A program made the translations under genes and the position numbers. Shown here one piece after another: positions 1 through 7,839 of a stretch of 64,000 nt of DNA. Each line of letters begins with the position of its first letter. The first letter of the stretch is position 1. Source of the stretch: Streptococcus sp. oral taxon 431 (GTDB lineage Bacteria; Bacillota; Bacilli; Lactobacillales; Streptococcaceae); contig NZ_CP014264.1 in the NCBI RefSeq assembly GCF_001553685.1, positions 938,001-1,002,000 on the forward strand. The letters run 5' to 3'. The notes below the pieces were generated by a model. The model saw nothing but the letters and a program-made list of their open reading frames with translations, had not been told where the DNA came from and searched no databases.

Positions 1-114
1 AAAGAAAAGGAAATTAGAATTATTAGAGGATCTTTGCTCCATGAAATTCATGAATATCACGACTTAGTTAATCCTTTGATTATGAAGTCTAAAGTTAAGT
101 ATGTGGAAAATTAA
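1..114 (+). CDS. C-terminal end of an unidentified protein (partial)
   Basis: Reading frame 1 is open from the window edge to a TAA at 112-114 and gives 37 residues ending KSKVKYVEN. The start lies outside the window. The fragment shows no motif I recognise. It ends 22 bases before the Nudix gene on the same strand, so the two may be co-transcribed. The only support is an open frame abutting the edge. Confidence 0.4.
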   Translation, partial: KEKEIRIIRGSLLHEIHEYHDLVNPLIMKSKVKYVEN

Positions 115-136
115 ACATTAGAAAGTGAGTCTATGT

Positions 137-604
137 ATGTCTCGAGCACAATTAACCATTCTAACTAATATTTGTCTAATAGAAGACCTTGAAAATCAGC
201 GCGTGGTTATGCAGTATCGATCGCCTGAAACCAATCGCTGGTCTGGCTATGCCTTTCCAGGAGGTCATGTTGAAAATGGAGAAGCTTTTGCAGAATCTGT
301 TATTCGTGAAATTTACGAGGAAACAGGTCTGACTATTAAAAATCCTCAACTGGTCGGTATAAAAAATTGGCCTTTAGACTCAGGTGAGCGCTACATTGTC
401 TTTTGTTATAAAGCGACTGAGTTCACCGGTACTCTCCAATCATCTGAAGAAGGAGAAGTGTCCTGGGTGCAAAAAGACCAGATTCCAAATTTGGATCTGG
501 CCTATGATATGTTACCTTTGATGGAGATGATGGAAGCTCCTGATAAGTCAGAATTTTTCTATCGTCACCGTACAGAAGATGGATGGGAAAAGAAAACCTT
601 CTAA
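137..604 (+). CDS. Nudix (MutT-like) hydrolase
   Basis: This 155-residue protein belongs to the Nudix family, which hydrolyses nucleoside diphosphates linked to another group, often oxidised nucleotides. The Nudix box is visible from GGHVENGEAFAESV through REIYEETGL (about residues 42-66) and keeps the metal-binding REXXEE. I chose ATG 137 (MSRAQLT) rather than the upstream in-frame GTG 125, because the family normally begins here. Streptococcal relatives are often annotated 8-oxo-dGTP diphosphatase, but the substrate cannot be read from sequence. The gene converges on niaR and their ends overlap by four bases. Confidence 0.85.
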   Translation: MSRAQLTILTNICLIEDLENQRVVMQYRSPETNRWSGYAFPGGHVENGEAFAESVIREIYEETGLTIKNPQLVGIKNWPLDSGERYIVFCYKATEFTGTLQSSEEGEVSWVQKDQIPNLDLAYDMLPLMEMMEAPDKSEFFYRHRTEDGWEKKTF

Positions 605-1116
605 TCCTTTACTAAATAACCTAACTTATCCAAGGCCTTCTCGATATAGAGGAGGTCTTGTTCATTTTCAGCTTCGACTAGGTGATAATGGACGCCATCT
701 GTTAATTCAGAAAGTGGTCTAAAGTCAGACCTTTCGACTTGCTCTAAAAAATGCTGAACGTCCCGGCGACAAGAGAGTTTGAGCAAGGTTTCAATTTCAC
801 CGTAGACAGGATGATCAATCAAGGTATTCTGAACACGTCCCCCATTATCGACGATAGCTAGAAGTTCTTGACCAATTTCTTCCATCTCGTGCTTAACTTT
901 AAAAAGTTTGTGAACATAAGGATTGGTTTTATTTTCTTTATAAATATAGCCACGATTGCTTGATAAGATCGGAGCACCATCAGCACGCAGTACTGCAATG
1001 TCCTGAACGATAATCTGGCGGGTTACATGAAAACGGTCTGCTAAAGTTTGACCATTTAGAGGTTTTTGAGACTCCTTTAACAGTTGTAAAAGTGCTTCTT
1101 TTCGATTTTTTGTCAT
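601..1116 (-). CDS. niaR: Niacin-responsive transcriptional repressor NiaR
   Basis: The 171-residue protein has an N-terminal winged helix-turn-helix of the HTH_11 type (about residues 5-60, LADRFHVTRQIIVQDIAVLR) followed by a 3H domain. The 3H domain holds the conserved histidines that bind metal and nicotinate (NTLIDHPVYGE, VQHFL and VHYHLV). In Firmicutes, NiaR binds nicotinic acid and represses NAD precursor uptake and synthesis genes. It lies 18 bases downstream of niaX on the same strand, so transporter and repressor probably form one autoregulated operon. The palindrome at 1676-1691 is the likely operator. Confidence 0.88.
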   Translation of the reverse strand: MTKNRKEALLQLLKESQKPLNGQTLADRFHVTRQIIVQDIAVLRADGAPILSSNRGYIYKENKTNPYVHKLFKVKHEMEEIGQELLAIVDNGGRVQNTLIDHPVYGEIETLLKLSCRRDVQHFLEQVERSDFRPLSELTDGVHYHLVEAENEQDLLYIEKALDKLGYLVKD

Positions 1117-1134
1117 ATTCTTCTTTCTTAACGC

Positions 1135-1662
1135 TTAACGGCGTTTTCTCAATGCTTTATAAACAGCCAAGGCTAGGTAATAGTCTACCATACTATGGAT
1201 AATAGTACCAAATCCAACTAATACAAACAAGACATAGAACATATTTTTTAAGTCAGTTCCAGTACTAGCATAAAAGATCATACAAGCCAAAACTTCAGCA
1301 ATAGCATGAACCAAACCAAGTACAAAGTTAAAAATCAATGAAGATTTCTTATTGTCCAAGGTTTGAGGATGTTTTTGAAGATAGAAAGCACCCAGACTTC
1401 CAAAAAAGATATGGGAAAAGGCGCGAAGTACAATGACAATCGGATACCCAGCCATGAGAAATCCTAAACTAGAAGCTATAATAACAAAGATAGCCATCCA
1501 TGGCGAGAGAAACATAGCTATAAAAATAGCAACGTGACTTCCTAAAGTGTAGGAAGCGGGAGGAATGACAATTTTAAAGGGCATCACCAAAGGAATGAAA
1601 ATAGCGATAGCTGTTAGCAATGCGGTTAAGGTCATGAATTGTGTTTTCTTTTGTGTATTCAT
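1135..1662 (-). CDS. niaX: Niacin transporter NiaX (ECF S-component type)
   Basis: This 175-residue hydrophobic protein has about five or six membrane spans. It matches the NiaX substrate-binding subunit of the energy-coupling factor niacin transporter, which works with shared ECF ATPases encoded elsewhere. I start it at MNTQKKTQF, which has an AAGGAG box just upstream, rather than at the longer frame (to 1722), which would read through the operator. Being next to NiaR supports the substrate. The family is well established; no niacin-binding residues were checked individually. Confidence 0.85.
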   Translation of the reverse strand: MNTQKKTQFMTLTALLTAIAIFIPLVMPFKIVIPPASYTLGSHVAIFIAMFLSPWMAIFVIIASSLGFLMAGYPIVIVLRAFSHIFFGSLGAFYLQKHPQTLDNKKSSLIFNFVLGLVHAIAEVLACMIFYASTGTDLKNMFYVLFVLVGFGTIIHSMVDYYLALAVYKALRKRR

Positions 1663-1675
1663 AATAACTCCTTTT

Positions 1676-1691
1676 AACTGTATATACAGTT
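1676..1691 (-). promoter_or_regulatory. Probable NiaR operator
   Basis: AACTGTATATACAGTT is a perfect 16-bp palindrome 14 bases upstream of the niaX start and just upstream of its ribosome binding site. NiaR is known to bind palindromes with TGT/ACA half-sites. The position fits repression of niaX-niaR. Confidence 0.7.
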
Positions 1692-1805
1692 GTATAGTAC
1701 AATAAAAAATCAAACAAGTCAAGAACTAAAATTGATTTTTGATGAGATTATCTTGAAATAAGGTTAAAAAATAAATAAATTTTTTAAAAAATAAGAAAAA
1801 AACTC

Positions 1806-1834
1806 TTGCACTAAACAAAGTAGTGTGGTATACT
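1806..1834 (+). promoter_or_regulatory. Promoter of the rplJ-rplL operon
   Basis: TTGCAC (1806-1811) and TATACT (1829-1834) are separated by exactly 17 bases, a good sigma-A promoter. Transcription would start near 1841, immediately before the L10 leader. Confidence 0.7.
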
Positions 1835-1841
1835 TATATAC

Positions 1842-2005
1842 GGTTTGAAAAAACTGCCTAAGACAGTAGGGGAGCTCGACTCATAAATATCCTACCGAGG
1901 ACAAAACGTATCATGTAAAAAGAAGCGTATTGTACTTTCGTGTCTAGGTTTGGGCGCGTTTTTCTTTTGGAAAAATTCCCCAAGCAAAATAATTACGGAG
2001 GTGAA
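1842..2005 (+). ncRNA. Ribosomal protein L10 leader
   Basis: The untranslated stretch before rplJ has the marks of the Firmicutes L10 leader: GC-rich paired segments (GACAGTAGGGGAGCTC, then CCTACCGAGGAC) and a late stem ending in TTTGGGCGCGTTTTTC. In this family, the L10(L12)4 complex binds the leader and represses its own operon, partly by termination. Exact ends are approximate. Confidence 0.7.
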
Positions 2006-2012
2006 CACACTA

Positions 2013-2513
2013 ATGAGTGAAGCAATTATTGCTAAAAAAGCGGAACTAGTTGACGTAGTAGCTGAAAAAATGAAAGCTGCTGCATCAATCGTCGTTGTAG
2101 ACGCTCGTGGTTTGACAGTTGAACAAGATACAGTTCTTCGTCGTGAGCTTCGTGGAAGCGAAGTTGAGTATAAAGTTATTAAAAACTCAATCTTACGTCG
2201 TGCAGCTGAAAAAGCTGGACTTGCAGAACTTGCATCTGTATTTGTTGGACCATCTGCTGTAGCATTTTCTAACGAAGATGTTATCGCTCCAGCGAAAATC
2301 TTGAACGACTTTGCTAAAAACGCTGACGCACTTGAAATCAAGGGTGGTGCAATCGAAGGCGCTGTCGCATCAAAAGAAGAAATCGTTGCTCTTGCAACTC
2401 TTCCAAACCGCGAAGGACTTCTTTCTATGCTCCTTTCTGTACTTCAAGCGCCAGTGCGCAACGTTGCTCTTGCAGTCAAAGCGGTTGCAGAAAGCAAAGA
2501 AGACGCAGCTTAA
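2013..2513 (+). CDS. rplJ: Large ribosomal subunit protein L10 (uL10)
   Basis: The 166-residue protein begins [16 protein letters not shown]. It carries the L10 rRNA-binding N-terminal domain and a C-terminal helix ([25 protein letters not shown]) that binds L7/L12 dimers to form the ribosomal stalk. ATG 2013 follows a GGAGGTG box; the frame upstream to 1950 lies in the leader. The length is normal. It is followed by rplL, the usual operon. Confidence 0.97.
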   Translation: MSEAIIAKKAELVDVVAEKMKAAASIVVVDARGLTVEQDTVLRRELRGSEVEYKVIKNSILRRAAEKAGLAELASVFVGPSAVAFSNEDVIAPAKILNDFAKNADALEIKGGAIEGAVASKEEIVALATLPNREGLLSMLLSVLQAPVRNVALAVKAVAESKEDAA

Positions 2514-2589
2514 TCTTAAGCTACGCAGCGTAGCCTAGCTACAAAAAAAATAAAAAACTAATTTTAAAACTTATTTGGAGGAAATAACA

Positions 2590-2955
2590 ATGGCATTGAA
2601 CATTGAAAACATTATTGCTGAAATTAAAGAAGCTTCAATCCTTGAATTGAACGACCTTGTAAAAGCTATCGAAGAAGAATTTGGTGTAACTGCAGCTGCT
2701 CCTGTAGCTGTAGCTGCTGCTGGTGGTGCTGAAGAAGCTGCTAAAGATTCATTTGACGTTGAATTGACAGCTGCAGGCGACAAGAAAGTCGGCGTTATCA
2801 AAGTTGTACGTGAAATCACAGGTCTTGGTCTTAAAGAAGCTAAAGAACTTGTTGATGGTGCACCAGGTGTCATCAAAGAAGGCGTTGCAGCTGCAGAAGC
2901 TGAAGAAATCAAAGCTAAATTGGAAGAAGCTGGAGCTTCAGTTACTCTTAAATAA
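2590..2955 (+). CDS. rplL: Large ribosomal subunit protein L7/L12 (bL12)
   Basis: The 121-residue stalk protein starts at [16 protein letters not shown] behind an AGGAGG-type box. It has the N-terminal dimerisation domain, an alanine-rich hinge ([13 protein letters not shown]) and the factor-binding C-terminal domain ([24 protein letters not shown]). It recruits translation factors to the ribosome. The last five codons (GTT ACT CTT AAA TAA) are also the ICE attachment core. The protein is therefore intact, but the gene is cut off from its own downstream terminator, which now lies past the right end of the element. Confidence 0.97.
   Translation: MALNIENIIAEIKEASILELNDLVKAIEEEFGVTAAAPVAVAAAGGAEEAAKDSFDVELTAAGDKKVGVIKVVREITGLGLKEAKELVDGAPGVIKEGVAAAEAEEIKAKLEEAGASVTLK
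2941..2955. repeat. attL: 15-bp attachment repeat at the 3' end of rplL
   Basis: GTTACTCTTAAATAA occurs here and again, exactly, at 59263-59277 next to the integrase. The flanking bases differ on both sides. The reverse complement, TTATTTAAGAGTAAC, is the attachment core I know for ICEs of the ICESa2603 family that enter rplL. Confidence 0.93.
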
Positions 2956-3052
2956 GAGGCATATACCAATTAGAAATCGGAATACTATAGTATCAGCCTT
3001 TTAGAATCGTGAACACATTTTAGAAACTGATAAATTAATTTAGTTTCCTACC

Positions 3053-3088
3053 AAAAACCCTACCAAAAATTAATTTGGCAGGGTTTTT
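3053..3088 (+). terminator. Terminator at the left end of the ICE
   Basis: AAAAACCCTACCA pairs with TGGCAGGGTTTTT apart from one mismatch, around an AT-rich loop, and ends in a T-run. It probably ends transcription from rplJ-rplL in the integrated state. Confidence 0.75.
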
Positions 3089-3108
3089 CTTTTTAACAAA
3101 TTTATCGT

Positions 3109-3140
3109 GGAGAACAATTGAATATTGTTCTCCTTTTTTT
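3109..3140 (+). terminator. Second terminator at the left end of the ICE
   Basis: GGAGAACAAT (3109-3118) and ATTGTTCTCC (3124-3133) form a perfect 10-bp stem followed by TTTTTTT. It stands 16 bases before the first ICE gene and would insulate it from ribosomal operon read-through. Confidence 0.8.
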
Positions 3141-3156
3141 ATTTTAAGGAGAGAAA

Positions 3157-3330
3157 ATGACAAAAGAATTACAATCATCACGCTATATTGTCATTTCATT
3201 TTTAGTACGTGAAATGGGAATTGATATTGTTGAAGCCATCTATCTTATGGCTGAATTAGAAAAAAGTGGCTTTGTTCGCTTGGAATCAAGTGGAGATTTA
3301 ATACTTAAAGAACTAGGAGGAGCTCTATGA
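3157..3330 (+). CDS. Small ICE protein of unknown function, coupled to repA
   Basis: This 57-codon frame starts at ATG 3157 with AAGGAGAG directly upstream. Its TGA overlaps the ATG of the RepA_N gene (ATGA at 3327-3330), the usual sign of translational coupling. The product (MTKELQSSRYIVISFLVREM...) looks like a small helical or winged-helix-like protein. I do not recognise a family. The ribosome binding site and coupling argue that it is real. Confidence 0.7.
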   Translation: MTKELQSSRYIVISFLVREMGIDIVEAIYLMAELEKSGFVRLESSGDLILKELGGAL

Positions 3331-4106
3331 AACGAATTACCGCAAATCAATACCAAACTTCAGAACGGTATTATAAATTACCTAAAATTCTTTTTGAGGA
3401 TGAAAAATATATGGATATGAAACTAGAAGTAAAGGTGGCTTATTCTATTTTAAAAGATCGTTTAGAATTATCTCTGAGTCGTGGTTGGATAGATGAAGAA
3501 GGAGCAGTCTATTTAGTATTTTCTAATTCTAAACTGATGAAACTATTAGGTTGTTCGAAGTCGAAATTACTGACAATCAAAAAAATTCTTAAAGAATATG
3601 ACTTAATTGATGAAGTCCAACAGTCTTCAAGTGAGAAAGGAAGACTAGCTAATAAGATTTATTTAGGGGAATTATCTTCTACCCCCGTAGCTAATTCAAG
3701 CAGGCCTAGTGTTAAAAAAAGACTAGGGCAGGATGAAAATGATACGGCCCCCGTCTCACATTTAGCCCCTAGTGAGACTGAAGTTAGTGAGACTAAATAT
3801 AGTGAGACTGATTCTTTATTTATTGAGGATGAGGAGGATAGGAATACTCAACCTATTTTGAAAAGAAAAGTAGAAAAGGTCACAAAATATGATCGAGATT
3901 ATATTTGGGGATTGGTACAAGATCAATTTAGACGAGAAGGTTTTTCTGAAACAGCCAGTGAAATTGCTATGACTGATTTTGAAAGAATCTATCAGTATGC
4001 TCTTGACAATGTTCGCTTTGTTAGACGAGCGGAAGTTTTGGCTGAATTTGTGTTTAACGGCTTGTATTCTGTTTGGAATAACCGTGTTAGAAAAGGAGGT
4101 GGTTAA
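3327..4106 (+). CDS. Replication initiator protein A, RepA_N type
   Basis: The N-terminal 110 residues match the RepA_N domain: ITANQYQTSERYYKLPK, then YMDMKLEVKVAYSILKDRLELS, and the winged-helix part LVFSNSKLMKLLGCSKSKL. This family starts theta replication of Firmicutes plasmids and occurs in many ICEs, where it may support replication of the excised circle. The middle (about residues 115-185) is low complexity with repeated SETE/SETK motifs, and a C-terminal domain follows. The length of 259 residues is typical for the ICE versions. No iteron origin was recognised by eye. Confidence 0.85.
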   Translation: MKRITANQYQTSERYYKLPKILFEDEKYMDMKLEVKVAYSILKDRLELSLSRGWIDEEGAVYLVFSNSKLMKLLGCSKSKLLTIKKILKEYDLIDEVQQSSSEKGRLANKIYLGELSSTPVANSSRPSVKKRLGQDENDTAPVSHLAPSETEVSETKYSETDSLFIEDEEDRNTQPILKRKVEKVTKYDRDYIWGLVQDQFRREGFSETASEIAMTDFERIYQYALDNVRFVRRAEVLAEFVFNGLYSVWNNRVRKGGG

Positions 4107-4107
4107 A

Positions 4108-4209
4108 ATGTCGCCAATCGAGTGGATATTAGTTATGCTCATTGTCATTTCAAGTGGTGTGACTATTTGGACATTGATAGTCGATCAGGGAGGGAGGATA
4201 AAGAAATGA
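4108..4209 (+). CDS. Small predicted membrane peptide
   Basis: This 33-residue frame begins at ATG 4108 behind AAAGGAGGTGG. It encodes one hydrophobic segment (IEWILVMLIVISSGVTIWTLI) and a short basic tail. Its TGA overlaps the ATG of the methyltransferase (ATGA at 4206-4209), so the two are probably translationally coupled. The function is unknown. Confidence 0.6.
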   Translation: MSPIEWILVMLIVISSGVTIWTLIVDQGGRIKK

Positions 4210-5564
4210 GATTTATTGATTTATTTTCAGGTATCGGTGGTTTTCGACTTGGAATGGAAAGTGTTGGACACGAGTGTATTGGATTTTGTGAGATTGATAA
4301 ATTTGCTAGAGAATCTTATAAGTCCATTTTTCAAACAGAAGGAGAAATAGAATTTCATGACATACGAGATGTTTCAGATGACGAATTTAAAAAACTTAGA
4401 GGGAAAGTCGATATCATCTGTGGGGGATTCCCTTGTCAAGCATTTTCAATCGCAGGAAGACGATTGGGATTTGAAGATACTAGAGGCACTCTGTTCTTTG
4501 AAATTGCTCGGGCGGCCAAACAAATCCAACCACGTTTTCTTTTTCTTGAAAATGTTAAAGGCCTACTCAATCACGATAAGGGACGGACGTTCACCACAAT
4601 CCTTACCACGCTTGATGAATTGGGGTTTGATGTTGAGTGGCAGGTGCTTAACAGTAAGGATTTTGGCGTTCCCCAAAACAGAGAGAGGGTGTTTATTATC
4701 GGACATTCTAGAAAGAAAGGTACCAGACTCCTATTTCCTTTCAGACGAGAAGGTCAAGCAACTAACTCTGAGACTTTGAAAGAACTAGGGAATTTAAATC
4801 CATCAAGAAGTGGAATGAGTGGTAAAGTCTATTATTCAGAAGGTCTTGCGCCAACTTTAGTTCGTGGAAAAGGAGAAGGATTTAAGGTTGCGATTCCTTG
4901 TATGACACCAGATAGATTAGACAAAAGACAAAATGGTAGACGTTTCAAGGATAATCAAGAGCCAATGTTTACTTTAAATACTCAGGATCGTCATGGCATT
5001 GTCGTTGTTGGAGATTTACCGACTAGCTTTAAGGAGACAGGTCGTGTCTATGGAAGTGAGGGCTTATCTCCAACACTGACTACAATGCAAGGTGGAGATA
5101 AAATTCCTAAAATACTAATTCCAGAACCAATCCAATTTCTAAAAGTCCGAGAGGCAACGAAAAAAGGATATGCTCAAGCAGAAATAGGAGATTCAATCAA
5201 TTTGGAAAGACCAAGTTCTCAGTATCGTCGTGGTAGAGTTGGCAAAGGTATAGCGAACACGTTAACAACTAGTGGTCAAATGGGAGTAGTAGTGGCTAGC
5301 TATGAAGGAGAAGATAAACAAGTTTATCATGTAGCTGGTGTCTTAATTGATGGGCAATTTTACCGTTTGAGGATACGACGAATCACTCCTAAAGAGTGTT
5401 TTCGCTTGCAGGGATTTCCTGATTGGGCTTTTGAAGCTGCTAGAAAAGTCTCTAGTAATAGTCAGCTCTATAAACAAGCTGGTAATAGTGTAACCGTTCC
5501 TGTGATTGCCGCAATCGCAAAAAAATTAAAAGAAATAGAGGAAAAAGATGAAAGCATTAAATAA
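4206..5564 (+). CDS. DNA (cytosine-5)-methyltransferase
   Basis: The 452-residue enzyme has the ordered C5-methyltransferase motifs. Motif I is FSGIGGFRLG (residues 7-16), motif IV is GGFPCQAFS with catalytic Cys77, motif VI is ENVKG (115-119), motif VIII is QNRERVFIIG, and motif X is QAGNSVTVPVIAAIAKKL near the C terminus. The variable target-recognition region lies between about residues 190 and 400 and contains repeated GxxPTLT-like segments, as in phage and ICE relatives. I place the start at MRFIDLF (4206); the longer frame lacks a ribosome site. No cognate endonuclease is adjacent, so a role in masking ICE DNA from host restriction is likely (inference). Confidence 0.93.
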   Translation: MRFIDLFSGIGGFRLGMESVGHECIGFCEIDKFARESYKSIFQTEGEIEFHDIRDVSDDEFKKLRGKVDIICGGFPCQAFSIAGRRLGFEDTRGTLFFEIARAAKQIQPRFLFLENVKGLLNHDKGRTFTTILTTLDELGFDVEWQVLNSKDFGVPQNRERVFIIGHSRKKGTRLLFPFRREGQATNSETLKELGNLNPSRSGMSGKVYYSEGLAPTLVRGKGEGFKVAIPCMTPDRLDKRQNGRRFKDNQEPMFTLNTQDRHGIVVVGDLPTSFKETGRVYGSEGLSPTLTTMQGGDKIPKILIPEPIQFLKVREATKKGYAQAEIGDSINLERPSSQYRRGRVGKGIANTLTTSGQMGVVVASYEGEDKQVYHVAGVLIDGQFYRLRIRRITPKECFRLQGFPDWAFEAARKVSSNSQLYKQAGNSVTVPVIAAIAKKLKEIEEKDESIK

Positions 5565-5997
5565 AGAATCAATACTAGATTGTGATGAATTAGAAACAGA
5601 ATTACATGATGCAGAAATGATGCAGTTGGATGAACAAATATTTTTGATGCCCAATTATCCATGTGAGTTTGAGGTGACATTTTTAGATTATTACCATAAA
5701 AAACACAATTACCCACTATTTTATGAATCCTATCTTCAAAACATTATGGAATTCCTTGAAAGTCAGGATATAAAGAACGGAGCTGATGCCTTTATAGATG
5801 ATAATCATAATCTTGTTTTTGTTTTATATGGGCAAGGCTATCGAGCCGAGGGAAAAGAGGGAATACTTACAACCCAAGTAACTGTAAAAGCTTATGATGA
5901 AGACAAGAAATCAATTAACTTCTCCAATTTATTAGATTCCTTAATCGTCTCAGAATATCAAGTAGAACCGAATCTTTGGGAGGTCTCCCATGATTGA
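5548..5997 (+). CDS. Conserved ICE protein of unknown function
   Basis: This 149-residue acidic, soluble-looking protein overlaps the end of the methyltransferase gene by 17 bases and the following gene by 8, so it belongs to the same operon. It has no recognisable catalytic motif. The second half (FVLYGQGYRAEGKEGIL, then TTQVTVKAYDEDKK) suggests a beta-rich fold. The position between the methyltransferase and the Spx-like gene is typical of this ICE family. Confidence 0.65.
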   Translation: MKALNKESILDCDELETELHDAEMMQLDEQIFLMPNYPCEFEVTFLDYYHKKHNYPLFYESYLQNIMEFLESQDIKNGADAFIDDNHNLVFVLYGQGYRAEGKEGILTTQVTVKAYDEDKKSINFSNLLDSLIVSEYQVEPNLWEVSHD

Positions 5998-6370
5998 TCT
6001 CTATCTAAGTAAAAACAACCATAGAAATCAACTTCTTTTAGACTTCTTCCAAAACTATGGCATCGAGGTATCTTGTCATTCAGTTTCTGAAATGACAAAG
6101 GATAAATTAATTGAGATGATGAGCTATTCTTCAGATTGTTTTGAGTTTTTATCTCCTAATTTATTACGATTTAAGAACCGTGACAATCTAAAATTAACGG
6201 ATTTCATTGAAATGATATTAAAAAATCCTGAACTAACTATTAGACTTCCTCTTGCGGTTTCAAATAAGAGGGTTTATCCAAATCTGAATCTGGAGGAGGC
6301 TAGAGCTTTATTGCCAAGAGATACGAAACAATTGATTTACATGGCACAAACACATTATTTATCTAACTAA
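5990..6370 (+). CDS. Spx/ArsC-family protein lacking the redox CxxC
   Basis: The 126-residue protein follows the Spx (ArsC-like) fold along its whole length. It opens MIDLYLSKNNHRNQLLLDFF, and the C-terminal part LTIRLPLAVSNKRVYPNLN followed by EEARALLPRDTKQLI matches the Spx pattern PIIIDEKR...EEIRRFLPR. Spx proteins bind the RNA polymerase alpha subunit. Spx normally has CxxC near residue 10, but here the position reads SKNNHRN, so the disulphide switch is absent. It may be a constitutive RNA-polymerase-binding modulator of ICE or host genes (inference). Confidence 0.75.
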   Translation: MIDLYLSKNNHRNQLLLDFFQNYGIEVSCHSVSEMTKDKLIEMMSYSSDCFEFLSPNLLRFKNRDNLKLTDFIEMILKNPELTIRLPLAVSNKRVYPNLNLEEARALLPRDTKQLIYMAQTHYLSN

Positions 6371-6382
6371 AGGAGAATCAAT

Positions 6383-6616
6383 ATGGCAGAACGATTTTGG
6401 GAGAACTTGTCCATTATTTTGGCTGAAAGAAATATCAGCTGGATTGAGTTAACCAGAAAAATGTTTGCGGGAGAGTTTCACTATCCAAGTGAATTGAATC
6501 GTTTGTATCAAAAGATTCGTCACTACAAGATGGAACAACGAATGCCTCAAAGTCCATGGGTAGAAAGGATTGTGCAGGTATTAGATTTAGATTATGAAGA
6601 TTTATTTCGGAGGTAA
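6383..6616 (+). CDS. Small XRE-like DNA-binding protein
   Basis: This 77-residue protein has a compact helix-turn-helix layout of the Cro/CI type (WENLSIILAERNISWIELTR, then IVQVLDLDYEDLFRR). The middle is atypical, with a long insert rich in basic residues. It begins 12 bases after the Spx-like gene with an AAGGAG box and ends two bases before the CPBP protease. It may regulate this operon; that is inferred from size and fold only. Confidence 0.6.
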   Translation: MAERFWENLSIILAERNISWIELTRKMFAGEFHYPSELNRLYQKIRHYKMEQRMPQSPWVERIVQVLDLDYEDLFRR

Positions 6617-6618
6617 CT

Positions 6619-7206
6619 ATGAAAAGAATAATTCCAGTTTATATATTCCAACAAGTAAATGTCCTATTGGTATCTCTATATTTACTGAAATTTCTTTGTA
6701 TCGGTGAGTTAACTATACTAGAGATTATCTATGGTGCGTCGCTCATTTCTTTTTTATGGATGTATGGTCAACGAAAACAAGTGACCAAGGTCAATATGAA
6801 AATTAGGATGAAATGGCTTGGTATTGGATTCATTAGCCTACTGATTATAAGTCTATGTTTTAGCCTAATCCATTCTCAAGGAACCACGAATCAAGCAAAT
6901 CTAATTGGCCTTCAACATCAAGTTCCTTGGTTTTCATTTTTATTGTTCTTAATCAATGCGAGTATGGTTGAAGAATTTCTGTATCGAGAAATTATATGGA
7001 ATTTGGTGAGAAAATTAGATATTCGAGTTGCGTTGACAAGTGTTTTATTTGCCTTAGTACATCATCCAGGAACCATTCTAGCTTGGTGTTTATATGTTTC
7101 ACTTGGGATGTTTTTAGGGATGGTACGCTATAAATCGGACTTATGGGGCAGTATGGGGCTACATTTGGTGTGGAACCTACTAGTTTATAGTTTGCTGCTT
7201 GTTTAG
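6619..7206 (+). CDS. CPBP-family intramembrane metalloprotease
   Basis: The 195-residue protein has about six membrane spans and the CPBP (Abi) motifs: EEFLYREIIW (motif 1, EExxxR) near residue 117, LVHHPG (motif 2 region) and HLVWN (motif 3). Members include CAAX-type proteases, bacteriocin self-immunity proteins and membrane proteins of mobile elements. It is the last gene of the left operon, followed by the non-coding leader region. Whether it protects against a bacteriocin or processes an ICE protein cannot be told from sequence. Confidence 0.82.
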   Translation: MKRIIPVYIFQQVNVLLVSLYLLKFLCIGELTILEIIYGASLISFLWMYGQRKQVTKVNMKIRMKWLGIGFISLLIISLCFSLIHSQGTTNQANLIGLQHQVPWFSFLLFLINASMVEEFLYREIIWNLVRKLDIRVALTSVLFALVHHPGTILAWCLYVSLGMFLGMVRYKSDLWGSMGLHLVWNLLVYSLLLV

Positions 7207-7362
7207 ACAACGTTAGATTTTCAAAGGGAAATGAAATGCTAACGTTATGTAACAATGTTAGTCTTTTATTTCAAACTCTTTGATGAATATGAATTTAGCT
7301 CGACAGAAAAATAAGAAATGTGATAAAAATTTCAACTACTCTTATCTATAATAAAGCTACCT

Positions 7363-7530
7363 GTTCTTTGAAAATTGAATCCACTCCGTCTTGATTAGCG
7401 TGCCTGTGTAAGTAGGGACTGAGAGTATTTCCCTGTGAAGGGCAACTGGCACAAGACGTGTGTGAGAATTTTCTAACAGACACGGAGTTTATCGTTACCA
7501 GACTTAAACGATGCGACAAACTAGATAAAG
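7363..7530 (+). ncRNA. Structured leader RNA of the conjugation operon (candidate)
   Basis: The gap 7207-7539 has no gene but holds a dense set of complementary segments. GTCTTG...GTGCC pairs with GGCAC AAGAC, AGGGA pairs with TCCCT, ACTCCGT pairs with ACGGAGT, and ATCGTT pairs with AACGAT. It opens with GTTCTTTGAAAATTGAAT (7363-7380), which recurs with one change at 57168-57185. The motif resembles the conserved stretch in Gram-positive 16S-23S rRNA spacers. I infer a long structured leader, possibly for antitermination of the conjugation genes. Confidence 0.55.
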
Positions 7531-7539
7531 GAGTTAATC

Positions 7540-7839
7540 ATGAAAGTAGTAAACTTGTATGATTTGAAACAAATGGGAAATAAAGGTGGTTGCACCATCC
7601 AATTGATTCATCACTTTCCCTTTGGTATGGGCTTAGGACATCTCAAAAAAGACTACATTGAATTTAAACGTGTTGGTATCGTTGATGGGAAAGCAGTAGA
7701 AGTTACTCTTCGAGAACCTTATTCGAGAGATCTACTGCAGGTTGTCAAGTCGATTAAGCAACGTCAGAAATTGATAGCTTATCGTTATAAAGAAGGAAAG
7801 CTGCTATTTGTTAAGAAGGAGGCATCAGATGTCCTCTGA
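7540..7839 (+). CDS. Conserved ICE protein, first gene of the conjugation operon
   Basis: This 99-residue protein starts at ATG 7540 with AAGGAG upstream and overlaps the next gene. It contains no signal peptide or membrane segment. The pattern GGCTIQLIHHFPFGMGLGHLK and a later REPYSRDLLQVV segment suggest a small globular fold. I know no function. Its constant place ahead of the coupling protein suggests a role in regulation or assembly of the transfer apparatus (inference). Confidence 0.65.
   Translation: MKVVNLYDLKQMGNKGGCTIQLIHHFPFGMGLGHLKKDYIEFKRVGIVDGKAVEVTLREPYSRDLLQVVKSIKQRQKLIAYRYKEGKLLFVKKEASDVL

Noticed and set aside
1892..2341. Minus-strand open frame opposite rplJ
   Set aside because: It is an antisense shadow of rplJ and its leader, rich in Ser/Ala/Thr as expected for a reverse reading of a ribosomal gene, with no ribosome binding site.
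2571..2969. Minus-strand open frame covering rplL
   Set aside because: Shadow of rplL; it spans the attachment site and lacks its own start signals.
4357..4779. 140-residue plus-strand frame inside the C5 methyltransferase
   Set aside because: Out-of-frame reading of a gene with all methylase motifs intact; no independent support.
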